DNA from: Candidatus Gastranaerophilales bacterium
GTDB lineage: Bacteria; Cyanobacteriota; Vampirovibrionia; Gastranaerophilales; Gastranaerophilaceae
DNA: 64,000 nt
Assembly (NCBI GenBank): GCA_910587815.1
Contig: CAJUNK010000001.1
Coordinates: forward strand, 194,662 to 258,661
Direction: 5' to 3'
The position numbers and the translations under genes are program-made. Of the stretch, positions 51,241 to 59,426 are shown piece by piece. The notes beneath the pieces are model-generated. The model had not been told where the DNA came from, searched no databases, and saw only the letters and a program-made list of their open reading frames with translations. Each line of letters starts with the position of its first letter. The first letter of the stretch is position 1.

Positions 51241-51801
51241 ATGAAACCAAAGCTTTTTGATATGTTTTTATCATTTTTAAAAATTGGCTGTCTGCTTTTA
51301 GGCGGGGGGTATGTAATTGTACCGCTTTTAAGAAATGAACTTGTTGAAAAACATAATTGGATTGATGAAAAAGATATTATAGATTTTTATGCGCTTGGGC
51401 AATGTACACCAGGGATTATCGCTATTAATACAACGCTTTTTATAGGGTATAAATTAAGGGGGAAAACTGGTGCCTTTATTGCTTTTTTAGGGCTTATTTT
51501 ACCGCCTTTTCTTGCAATAATTTTGCTTGCTTCTGTTTTAATTTCTATTTCAAACAATATTGTTGTAAATGATGTATTTTGGGGTGTAAATATTGCAATA
51601 ATTATCCTTTTAATTCTTACCGTAAAAGAGGTTTGGGCAAACAGTATTGTTGATAAATTTACGTTATTTTTATTTCTTTTAATACTTTTGCTTTCAGTTT
51701 TAAAAGTTTCGCCTGTAAAATCTATTATTTTATCTGGAATTTTAGGGATTTTATATAAAGTAATCACTGCAAAGCTGCACAAAAGCGGAGGTAGTGCATG
51801 A
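51241..51801 (+). CDS. Chromate-transporter-family protein, N-half subunit
   Basis: A 186-aa half-size CHR protein with five or six membrane helices. Motifs FLKIGCLLLGGGYVIVPLLRNELVEKHNWI and ALGQCTPGIIAINTTLFIGYK match the CHR domain (FxxGxxxFGGGxxxxPxL, QxxPGP-like). The gene overlaps the second half by ATGA, so the two act as a pair. Start ATG 51241; no convincing ribosome-binding site is seen. Confidence 0.85.
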   Translation: MKPKLFDMFLSFLKIGCLLLGGGYVIVPLLRNELVEKHNWIDEKDIIDFYALGQCTPGIIAINTTLFIGYKLRGKTGAFIAFLGLILPPFLAIILLASVLISISNNIVVNDVFWGVNIAIIILLILTVKEVWANSIVDKFTLFLFLLILLLSVLKVSPVKSIILSGILGILYKVITAKLHKSGGSA

Positions 51802-52388
51802 TGCATAATATAGGGTGCCATATAGGTGAACAACTTCTTTATTTATTTGTAGAATTTTTTAAAATAGGTCTTTTTTCTTTTGGGGGCGGATATGCTACAA
51901 TGCCTTTTTTATACCATATTTCAGATAATTACCATTGGTTTTCTTATGAAGAATTAACAAGAATGCTTGCAATTTCAAGCATTACCCCTGGACCTGTGGG
52001 GCTGAATGTTGCAACGTTTGCAGGGTTTAAAACAGCAGGGGTTTTAGGCTCTGTTACAGCTACTTTAGCTATTATGCTGCCATCCTTTGCTATTGTCATT
52101 TTAATTTCAAAGGTTTTAAAGAAATTTAAGGATAATTTTTATGTGCAATCAATTCTCTACGGTCTTCGCCCTGCTGCGGCTGCAATGCTTGGGGCAGTTG
52201 CAATAAGATTATTTAATGATAGTATTTTTGCGCATAATGCAATTGATATAAAAGGTATTTTATTATTTTGTTTTTTAATTTTGTTTAGTTTCAGGGTAAA
52301 AAAAGACCCCCTTATTTATCTTTTAATAGGTGGTCTTTTTGGAATATTATTAAATTTTCACCATATTTTAAACATTTTCAAGGGGTAA
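51798..52388 (+). CDS. Chromate-transporter-family protein, C-half subunit
   Basis: A 196-aa CHR-domain protein: FFKIGLFSFGGGYATMPFLYHI and AISSITPGPVGLNVATFAGFK. With the preceding subunit it would form a heteromeric short-chain CHR transporter. The natural substrate may not be chromate in an anaerobe; sulfate-like anions are possible. GGAGGT precedes the overlapping ATG. Its 3' end overlaps the convergent kinase-like gene by 21 bp. Confidence 0.87.
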   Translation: MMHNIGCHIGEQLLYLFVEFFKIGLFSFGGGYATMPFLYHISDNYHWFSYEELTRMLAISSITPGPVGLNVATFAGFKTAGVLGSVTATLAIMLPSFAIVILISKVLKKFKDNFYVQSILYGLRPAAAAMLGAVAIRLFNDSIFAHNAIDIKGILLFCFLILFSFRVKKDPLIYLLIGGLFGILLNFHHILNIFKG

Positions 52389-53432
52389 TAATTCTTTCAT
52401 ACGGTTAAACCTTGTTCTGTAATCTCCGCCAATATCCACAAGGGCCCATCCGAACCATTTATCCACATTTGCAAGGTAATTAACGTATGTGTCTTCATCC
52501 TGCGGCAAATTATGTTTAGATGCTGCATCATTGCATTTTTCAATTATGGTTTTGCCTGTATCTAAAAGCCTCTGTTTATCATCTTCATCCAGTTTTTCAT
52601 AAAATCTATCGAAGAATGAAAAATCAAGCAGACAATTTGTTAAATCCAGCCTTGAATTTATATGGGAAGGGTCTGCATTTTTGAAAAAATCAATGATATG
52701 AATTTTTTCATTTTCATAATCTATTAAAAGATTATTCGGGTTTATGCTATCCATCTTATAGCCTTTGCTGCCAAGGGTTTTTAATTGTTTTGCATAATCA
52801 TCAAAAGCAGCTTCATCAAATTGTGCAATTTTTTCAATTGAATTTAAAAATTCTTTTGATTCTTCTTTTGTAACAATGCTGTTGTTATTTATATGGGCAG
52901 ACCAGTTTTCAAGGGAATGGGGTGTGCCTTCAATTTTCTTTAAAATGTGGAACCTGTCTCCAATCCTAGCAATTTCCTGGCCCATATTTTGTGCGCCAAA
53001 TTCATTTTTTGTGCGGTAAAGCCCTGCGCCTTCCTTTGTTTTATTTGGTTTTTTATCCACCTTTAGCGCCCAAGGCTCCAGTGCACTATCAGAAAAGCTG
53101 TAAACTTCTGAATTTAGCCCCGTGCCAAGAAGGTTTTCAGGTTTTATATTCTCCATAAAATCTTCTTCATTAAATAAACCTGCTTCAATTCTTTTTTGAT
53201 TAAAATTTTCAAAAGAAAGCGGGTCATTTTCTTTGCCTTTAAAGGTTAAAAGTTTATTATTTATTCCGATTGCAGATAATTCTTTTTCAAGATTTTTTGG
53301 CGCCAAAATATTTGGTATTTTTTGGCTTGAAACACCACAAGTATTAAAACGGGCGCCGAAATTGGTACCAAGGCCGGAATTAAGGCCAAAATTAAGGGAA
53401 TTTACCCTTGAATTTACAACACTAATAGACAT
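52368..53432 (-). CDS. Protein-kinase-like protein with degenerate catalytic loop
   Basis: A 354-aa protein. A low-complexity N-terminus (MSISVVNSRVNSLNFGLNSG) and LTFKGK (62-67) precede a kinase-like core: Gly-rich loop LLGTGLNSEVYSF (about 101-113), the ATP-binding Lys in WALKVDK (Lys124), a catalytic-loop equivalent MDSINPNNLLID (227-238), and the metal-binding IIDFF (Asp248). In the loop the HxD Asp aligns with Ser, and Lys with Asn. It is either a pseudokinase or an APH-like kinase with an altered loop. The function is unknown and it is not linked to its neighbours. Confidence 0.65.
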   Translation of the reverse strand: MSISVVNSRVNSLNFGLNSGLGTNFGARFNTCGVSSQKIPNILAPKNLEKELSAIGINNKLLTFKGKENDPLSFENFNQKRIEAGLFNEEDFMENIKPENLLGTGLNSEVYSFSDSALEPWALKVDKKPNKTKEGAGLYRTKNEFGAQNMGQEIARIGDRFHILKKIEGTPHSLENWSAHINNNSIVTKEESKEFLNSIEKIAQFDEAAFDDYAKQLKTLGSKGYKMDSINPNNLLIDYENEKIHIIDFFKNADPSHINSRLDLTNCLLDFSFFDRFYEKLDEDDKQRLLDTGKTIIEKCNDAASKHNLPQDEDTYVNYLANVDKWFGWALVDIGGDYRTRFNRMKELLPLENV

Positions 53433-53617
53433 AATTTTCTCCTAACAAACACGATTTTTTTGCAAATGTGCGGTTTTATTTTAGCCATGCACAATTTGCA
53501 TACGCTACAAGGAGCAAAAAAGAAAAAATTTGCCGTTAAAATATAGAAATTTATATATTTTTTACATAAATTAATATGGTATTATATACACTATTTTAGG
53601 CTTAGGGTGTTATATTT

Positions 53618-54259
53618 TTAGCCATCCATTGCGCCTGAAAAATCCATATCCATTTCAGGCATAGCGTTTTCATCCTTGTTTTCATCATCAAGTTTTAATT
53701 CATTTGTCATAATATCAGCCCCATATTTACCAAGCCAATATCCTTTGTTTTCTCCGCCCAATATATCTTGCAATTCGCCTTTTGGTACTGTAGCTTTAAT
53801 CATAGTAAACAAGGTATCGCCTTTAATATCTTCAGGATTATTTGCATAGGCTCCTGAAATTATGTTTAATAAATCCTTTAAATCTCCAGCATTTAAGGAT
53901 TTTAAATCGCCATCTTTTAAATCCAGGGTTTTAATTTGGGAAAGTTTTGTTTCCATACTTTGATTAGCATTTAATATGCCTTCTAATGTGCCGGAGCTGC
54001 TTGCTTCTTCAAGTGTATCTTCCATATCCTGGTTAAGGTGGCTTGTTAGAGAGGCAAGTTCTTCGCTTGTTAAAATATTATCGCCATCTTCATCCAAATC
54101 AGAAAAAATGCTTGAAAAATTAACGTTGTCTTTTGTAAAGATGCTTTTTGCCGCTGCATAAAAATCGTCTGAATTTATGCCGCTAATGCTTTTGCCATCT
54201 TCTGTTTTTTGTGTGGTAAGTGTAAAAATTTTATTAATATCAAAATTTGGACTAGACAT
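53618..54259 (-). CDS. EF-hand-like calcium-binding protein
   Basis: A 213-aa acidic protein without signal peptide. One canonical EF-hand loop, DLDEDGDNILTSEE (about residues 54-67), and a second degenerate one (LDLKDGDLKSLNAGDLKDLL). The C-terminus is acidic and Met-rich. No enzymatic domain. It stands between the fcl gene and the kinase-like gene with its own spacer on each side (185 and 97 bp, without features). Confidence 0.6.
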   Translation of the reverse strand: MSSPNFDINKIFTLTTQKTEDGKSISGINSDDFYAAAKSIFTKDNVNFSSIFSDLDEDGDNILTSEELASLTSHLNQDMEDTLEEASSSGTLEGILNANQSMETKLSQIKTLDLKDGDLKSLNAGDLKDLLNIISGAYANNPEDIKGDTLFTMIKATVPKGELQDILGGENKGYWLGKYGADIMTNELKLDDENKDENAMPEMDMDFSGAMDG

Positions 54260-54356
54260 ATTTTCTTCTTTCTCTCTTTATCTCTCTTGTATATATAAAG
54301 TAAATAATCAGAAAAAAATTGCCTAATTTTTTCAAATTTTATATATTTTTGTTAAA

Positions 54357-55415
54357 TTAATTTTTCAGATACCACTCGTAAGCTGCTTTTATACCGTCTT
54401 CTAGGGAAATTTTCGGCGCCCAGCCAAGAGATTTTATTTTGGTATCATCCATAAGTTTTCTAAATGTGCCATTTGGCTTTGTTTTATCATATTCTATCTC
54501 TTGCATCAGGCCTACTGCATCTTTTACAATTTCATAAAGCTTAGAAAGCTTGATATCATCGCCGTTTGTGATATTTACAAGTTCGCCTGTGTCTTTATAA
54601 TCTTTATTTTGCATTAAATAAACGCTTGCATCTGCTAAATCATCCGATGACATTAATTCCCGATATACGCTGCCATCGCCCCAAACAATTACTTTGTCTT
54701 TATAAGCACCTAGTTTATTTAAGGCTTCTATTATAGATTTTTCGCTGTTGAAATCAATGGTTTCATCAAGACCGTATCCTATTTTTCTTTTTTGTAAATC
54801 ATTTTTAATTTCATCAAAATTTTCTTCATATAAAAGTTTTGCAAGGTGAAAGCGCCTTAAAAGCATAGGAAGCAGGTGTGCTGTTTCCATATTAAAATTA
54901 TCATTTTCACCATATTGGTTTGTGGGCATTAAGGATATAAAATTTGTGCCATATTGTTCATTATAATATCTGCAAAGTTTTATTGCGGCAATTTTTGCAA
55001 TTGCATAGGCTTCATTTGTGGATTCCAAGGGGGATGTTAAAAGGCAGTCTTCTTTCATAGGCTGCGGTGCGCATTTTGGGTAAATGCAGCTGGAGCCAAG
55101 GTTTGCAAGCTTTTTTACACCGTATTTATAGCTTGAATTTATAATATTTGTTGAAATCATTAAATTATTATAGATAAATTCAGCAGGATAGGTTGAATTT
55201 GCAAGGATGCCGCCAACTTTTGCCGCGGCTAAAAATACATAATCAGGTCTTTCTTTATTAAAAAAAGCATCTACGGCAGCTTGGTTTGATAAATCAAGTT
55301 CTAAATGGGTTTTTAAAATTAAATTATCAAAACCTTCATTTTTTAATTTCCTAACAATTGCACTGCCTACAAGACCTCTGTGGCCTGCAACATATATTTT
55401 AGAATTTTTTTCCAT
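54357..55415 (-). CDS. fcl: GDP-L-fucose synthase
   Basis: A 352-aa SDR epimerase/reductase making GDP-L-fucose from GDP-4-keto-6-deoxymannose. NADP motif VAGHRGLVGSAIVRKL, catalytic Tyr/Lys in YAIAKIAA with Ser in GSSCIYP, and PTNQYGENDNFN. It is longer than typical (about 310) because of an internal insertion around residues 185-225 (YEENFDEIKNDLQKRKIGYG). It follows gmd by 20 bp. Confidence 0.95.
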   Translation of the reverse strand: MEKNSKIYVAGHRGLVGSAIVRKLKNEGFDNLILKTHLELDLSNQAAVDAFFNKERPDYVFLAAAKVGGILANSTYPAEFIYNNLMISTNIINSSYKYGVKKLANLGSSCIYPKCAPQPMKEDCLLTSPLESTNEAYAIAKIAAIKLCRYYNEQYGTNFISLMPTNQYGENDNFNMETAHLLPMLLRRFHLAKLLYEENFDEIKNDLQKRKIGYGLDETIDFNSEKSIIEALNKLGAYKDKVIVWGDGSVYRELMSSDDLADASVYLMQNKDYKDTGELVNITNGDDIKLSKLYEIVKDAVGLMQEIEYDKTKPNGTFRKLMDDTKIKSLGWAPKISLEDGIKAAYEWYLKN

Positions 55416-55435
55416 AATGTTACCTTATGTATAAT

Positions 55436-56524
55436 CTATATTTCAAAAGAACCTGTAATATCGTATCCTTCTTTTTTGAGGACAGAATCTTTCAAGGCTT
55501 CATTCATATCTTCTTCCACCATTTCATCTATTAGCATATCAAGGTCATATTTTGGCACCCAATTAAGTTTTTCCCTTGCTTTTTTTGCATCTCCTAAAAG
55601 TAATTCTACCTCTGTGGGTCTAAAATATGCAGGGTCTACTTTAACAATAATTTTTCCTGTATTTTTATCCACCCCTTTTTCTTCAAGCCCAGTGCCAGTG
55701 AATTCAAGCTCTATTCCTGCTTTTTTAAATGCTTTTATGCAAAAATCACGGACAGTTGTTGTGACACCTGTTGCAAGGACGAAATCTTCAGGTTTATCTG
55801 TTTGTAAAATTTTCCACATGCCTTCTATATAATCTTTGGCGTGGCCCCAATCCCTTTTAGCGGAAAGGTTTCCAAGATAAAGTTTTTCTTCTAAACCTGT
55901 TTTTATTCTTGCTGCTGCACGGGTTATTTTTCTTGTGATAAAGGTTTCGCCCCTTCTTGGAGATTCATGGTTAAATAAAATCCCGTTTGTTGCAAAGATA
56001 TTATAGGCTTCGCGGTAGTTTATTGTTATCCAGTATGCGTATAATTTTGCACAAGCATAAGGGGAGCGCGGGTAAAATGGTGTTTTTTCTGTTTGCGGAG
56101 TTTCTTGCACCAGTCCGAATAATTCAGATGTTGATGCTTGATAAAATTTTGTTTTATTTTCTAAACCCAATATCCTTATTGCTTCTAGAATTCTTAATGT
56201 CCCTAAAGCATCAGTATTTGCAGTGTATTCAGGGCTATCAAATGAAACTTTTACATGGGATTGCGCTGCAAGGTTGTAAATTTCATCCGGCTGAATTTCC
56301 TGAACAAGTCTTATAATATTTGTGCTATCGGTTAAATCCCCATAGTAAAGTTTAAAATTTGCATCAGTATCATGTTTATCTTGATACAGGTGGTCAATTC
56401 TTTTTGAATTAAAGGATGAAGAACGTCTTTTTATGCCGTGTACTTCATATCCTTTTTCAAGCAAAAATTCAGCCAAATAACTTCCATCTTGTCCTGTAAT
56501 ACCTGTAATTAGCGCTTTTTTCAT
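55436..56524 (-). CDS. gmd: GDP-mannose 4,6-dehydratase
   Basis: A 362-aa SDR dehydratase, first step of GDP-L-fucose synthesis. NADP motif ITGITGQDGSYLAEFLLEKGYEVHGIKRR, LAAQSHVKVSFDSPEYT, catalytic YACAKLYAYW, and NHESPRRGETFITRKI. Its product is used by fcl next. It has its own promoter gap from the divergent pyk gene. Confidence 0.97.
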   Translation of the reverse strand: MKKALITGITGQDGSYLAEFLLEKGYEVHGIKRRSSSFNSKRIDHLYQDKHDTDANFKLYYGDLTDSTNIIRLVQEIQPDEIYNLAAQSHVKVSFDSPEYTANTDALGTLRILEAIRILGLENKTKFYQASTSELFGLVQETPQTEKTPFYPRSPYACAKLYAYWITINYREAYNIFATNGILFNHESPRRGETFITRKITRAAARIKTGLEEKLYLGNLSAKRDWGHAKDYIEGMWKILQTDKPEDFVLATGVTTTVRDFCIKAFKKAGIELEFTGTGLEEKGVDKNTGKIIVKVDPAYFRPTEVELLLGDAKKAREKLNWVPKYDLDMLIDEMVEEDMNEALKDSVLKKEGYDITGSFEI

Positions 56525-56641
56525 TAAAAATCTCCAAAAACTATCTTGATTTTATGTATTATAGTGATATTTTGGCATTTATTCAAGCATTGAAAAAATT
56601 AAAACTTTAAAATATTTTTTTATGCTAAAATTTTTTGTATT

Positions 56642-58075
56642 ATGAAGAGTGAATTTTTTAAACGAACAAAAATAGTTGTAACGCTCGGCCCTGCAACTGA
56701 AAAAGCAGAAACTATAAAAGAATTGATAAAAGCTGGAGCAAATGTTTTCAGACTGAATACATCCCATGGCACAATGGAGTATCACAGGGAAAAAATCCGC
56801 CTCATTAAGGAAACTGCATCCAAAATGGGTATATTTGTTGCCACAATGGTAGATTTGCAAGGACCAAAGATAAGAATTGGCAATTTAAAAAAAGAAATTG
56901 AAATCAAAAATGGAGATACGCTTGTTTTAGCTCATTCTTTAGAGCAAACAGATGAAAATATTATCCCTGTTGACTATGCTGGAATTGCAAATGATGTTTC
57001 TGCAAACAGCAGAGTTTTGATTGATGATGGAAAACTTGAAATTGTTGTAGATAAGGTTGAAGACAATAAGGTTTATGCAACTGTTACAAACGGCGGCATT
57101 TTAAAATCCAGAAAGGGTCTTAATATACCAGGTTCTACCGCAAGTTTAGATGCTGTAACACCAAAAGATGTTGAATTTATAAAATTTGCCGTTGAAGAAC
57201 ATGCTGATTTAATAGCACTTTCTTTTGTAAGGCAAAAAGAAGACGTTTTGCTTGCAAAAAAATATATAAACGATTTTGATTCTACTATTCCTGTTATATC
57301 AAAACTTGAAAAACCTGATGCTATAAGAAATTTATCTGAAATAGTTTCTGTTTCTGACGGCATTATGGTTGCAAGAGGGGACTTGGGGATTGAATTATCA
57401 CCTGTTGAAGTACCTACTTGCCAAAAATTAATCATAGAAGAAGCAAACAAACAGAGAAAGCCTGTAATTGTTGCAACACAGATGCTCGAATCTATGATTA
57501 ATGAACCTATTCCAACGCGTGCAGAAAGTTCTGATGTGGCAAATGCAATTTTGGATGGAACAGACGCTGTAATGCTTTCTGGAGAAACATCTGTTGGAAA
57601 ATTTGCAATTGAAGCTGTAAGGATGATGTCAAAAATTGCAATGAATACTGAGAATAGCTGCTTTTATAAGTTTGATACAGATAAAGAATTGGACAATGAA
57701 AAAGCGCTTACCCGCCAGGCTATCGTGTTTGGGGCGGATAAAATGTTGAAATATGTAAATGCAAAGGCTATTTTAAGCTTTTCGCATTTTGGATATTCTA
57801 CAAGGTTAATGTCAAAATTAAAACCATCTGCACCTGTTATTATGGTTTCTGATTTAGAAGAAACTTGCAGAAAAATGACACTTGCCTGGGGTGTCTATCC
57901 TTTTTATAAAAAATGGGATGGCATTGTAGATACGAATTTGCTATTAAAAATTGACGAATTTTTAATAAATGAAGTAGGGCTGAAAGCCAATGATTATGTG
58001 GTTATTACAGGTTCTGCACCAAGGCTTATTTCGGGGCGTACAAATTTTGTGCGAGTTCACAAGATTGGAACATAG
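56642..58075 (+). CDS. pyk: Pyruvate kinase
   Basis: A 477-aa glycolytic enzyme. TKIVVTLGPATEKAETI at the N-terminus, RLNTSHG, VDLQGPKIRIG, the catalytic region VISKLEKPDAIRNLSEI and GDLGIELSPVEVP, then MLSGETSVGKFAIEAV. A C-terminal PK domain covers about 355-477. No ribosome-binding site is apparent, and a TAAAAT box lies about 12 nt before the ATG, so translation may be from a very short leader. Confidence 0.96.
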   Translation: MKSEFFKRTKIVVTLGPATEKAETIKELIKAGANVFRLNTSHGTMEYHREKIRLIKETASKMGIFVATMVDLQGPKIRIGNLKKEIEIKNGDTLVLAHSLEQTDENIIPVDYAGIANDVSANSRVLIDDGKLEIVVDKVEDNKVYATVTNGGILKSRKGLNIPGSTASLDAVTPKDVEFIKFAVEEHADLIALSFVRQKEDVLLAKKYINDFDSTIPVISKLEKPDAIRNLSEIVSVSDGIMVARGDLGIELSPVEVPTCQKLIIEEANKQRKPVIVATQMLESMINEPIPTRAESSDVANAILDGTDAVMLSGETSVGKFAIEAVRMMSKIAMNTENSCFYKFDTDKELDNEKALTRQAIVFGADKMLKYVNAKAILSFSHFGYSTRLMSKLKPSAPVIMVSDLEETCRKMTLAWGVYPFYKKWDGIVDTNLLLKIDEFLINEVGLKANDYVVITGSAPRLISGRTNFVRVHKIGT

Positions 58076-58128
58076 TCTTGCTGAATAAAATCTATTAGTG
58101 AAAATGTGTGCGCAAAACAGGGGGGAAT

Positions 58129-59394
58129 ATGAAAGATAACACAAAGTGTCTACATTCAGGATATACACCAGTTAATGGCGGCCCAAGGGTTATGCCCATT
58201 TATCAAAGCACAACTTTTAGATTTAATTCTACAAAAGAAATTGGTGATGTTTTTGACGACCCCACAAAAGCCCATATTTATTCACGCTTTACAAATCCTA
58301 CTGTTGATGTTGTGGAGAAAAAAATTGCGGATTTAGAAAATGGTGTGGCTGCAATGTGCACATCAAGCGGCCAAATGGCATCTTTAATGTCAATTTTAAA
58401 CCTTTGCAATACTGGGGATAGCTTTATAAGTTCTTCATCTATATATGGCGGAACTGTGAATTTATTTGCTTTTACGCTAAAAAAGCTTGGCATTGAATGC
58501 ATTTTTGTGGATGTGGATGCAGATGAGGATGAAATTCAATCTAAAATTAAACCAAATACAAAGGCAATTTTTGGTGAAACATTGACTAATCCTTCATTGC
58601 AGGTTTTGGATATTGAAAAATTTGCACATGTTGCGCATAAAAATGGTATTCCATTAATTGTGGATAATACCTTTCCGACACCTATTTTATGCAAGCCAAT
58701 AAACCATGGAGCGGATATTGTAATTCATTCAACCTCAAAATATATGGATGGCCATGCTTTACAGGTGGGCGGTGTTATAGTAGATGGCGGCAAATTTGAT
58801 TTTACAAATGGTAATTTTCCTGATTTTACAGAACCTGATGAATCATACCATGGCACAGTCTATACAAAAGATTACGCTTTTGCACCATATATTATAAAGG
58901 CAAGAATGCAGCTAATGAGAGATTTTGGCGCATATCCATCAGGAAATTCGGGCTTTTTATTGAATTTGGGGCTTGAAACCCTTGCAATCAGGATGGAAAA
59001 ATATTGTTCAAATGCTTTGAAAGTGGCTGAATATCTAAAAGGTACAGGCAAATTTGAAACTGTAAATTACCCTGGACTTTCAGATAATAAATATTATGAT
59101 TTAGCTAAAAAATATATGCCAAAAGGCCAAAGCGGCGTTATTTCCTTAACGATAAAAGGCGGGTATGATAATGCTGTGAAATTTATGGATGGATTAAAGA
59201 TGGCATCCAATGAAGTGCATGTGGCAGACATTAGAACTTGTGTGCTGCACCCTGCAAGTGCCACTCACAGACAGCTAACCGAAGAACAGCTTGTGGCATG
59301 TGGAATAAACCCGGGCACTGTAAGATTTTCTGTGGGGTTGGAAGATGTGGATGATATCATTGCAGATATTGAACAAAGTTTAGAGAAAATTTAA
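58129..59394 (+). CDS. metY: O-acetylhomoserine sulfhydrylase (MetY-type)
   Basis: A 421-aa PLP enzyme. Start at ATG 58129 with GGGGGAAT ahead; an upstream GTG lacks it. Cys/Met-metabolism signatures are SRFTNPTVDVVEKKIADLENG, DNTFPTPILCKPINHGADIVIHSTSKYMDGH (PLP-Lys in STSK), and RTCVLHPASATHRQL. Length favours the sulfhydrylase over cystathionine gamma-synthase (about 380), but the latter remains possible. It incorporates sulfide into homocysteine. Confidence 0.85.
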   Translation: MKDNTKCLHSGYTPVNGGPRVMPIYQSTTFRFNSTKEIGDVFDDPTKAHIYSRFTNPTVDVVEKKIADLENGVAAMCTSSGQMASLMSILNLCNTGDSFISSSSIYGGTVNLFAFTLKKLGIECIFVDVDADEDEIQSKIKPNTKAIFGETLTNPSLQVLDIEKFAHVAHKNGIPLIVDNTFPTPILCKPINHGADIVIHSTSKYMDGHALQVGGVIVDGGKFDFTNGNFPDFTEPDESYHGTVYTKDYAFAPYIIKARMQLMRDFGAYPSGNSGFLLNLGLETLAIRMEKYCSNALKVAEYLKGTGKFETVNYPGLSDNKYYDLAKKYMPKGQSGVISLTIKGGYDNAVKFMDGLKMASNEVHVADIRTCVLHPASATHRQLTEEQLVACGINPGTVRFSVGLEDVDDIIADIEQSLEKI

Positions 59395-59426
59395 AACATT
59401 TTATTGCAATTTTTGTCCTAATAATT

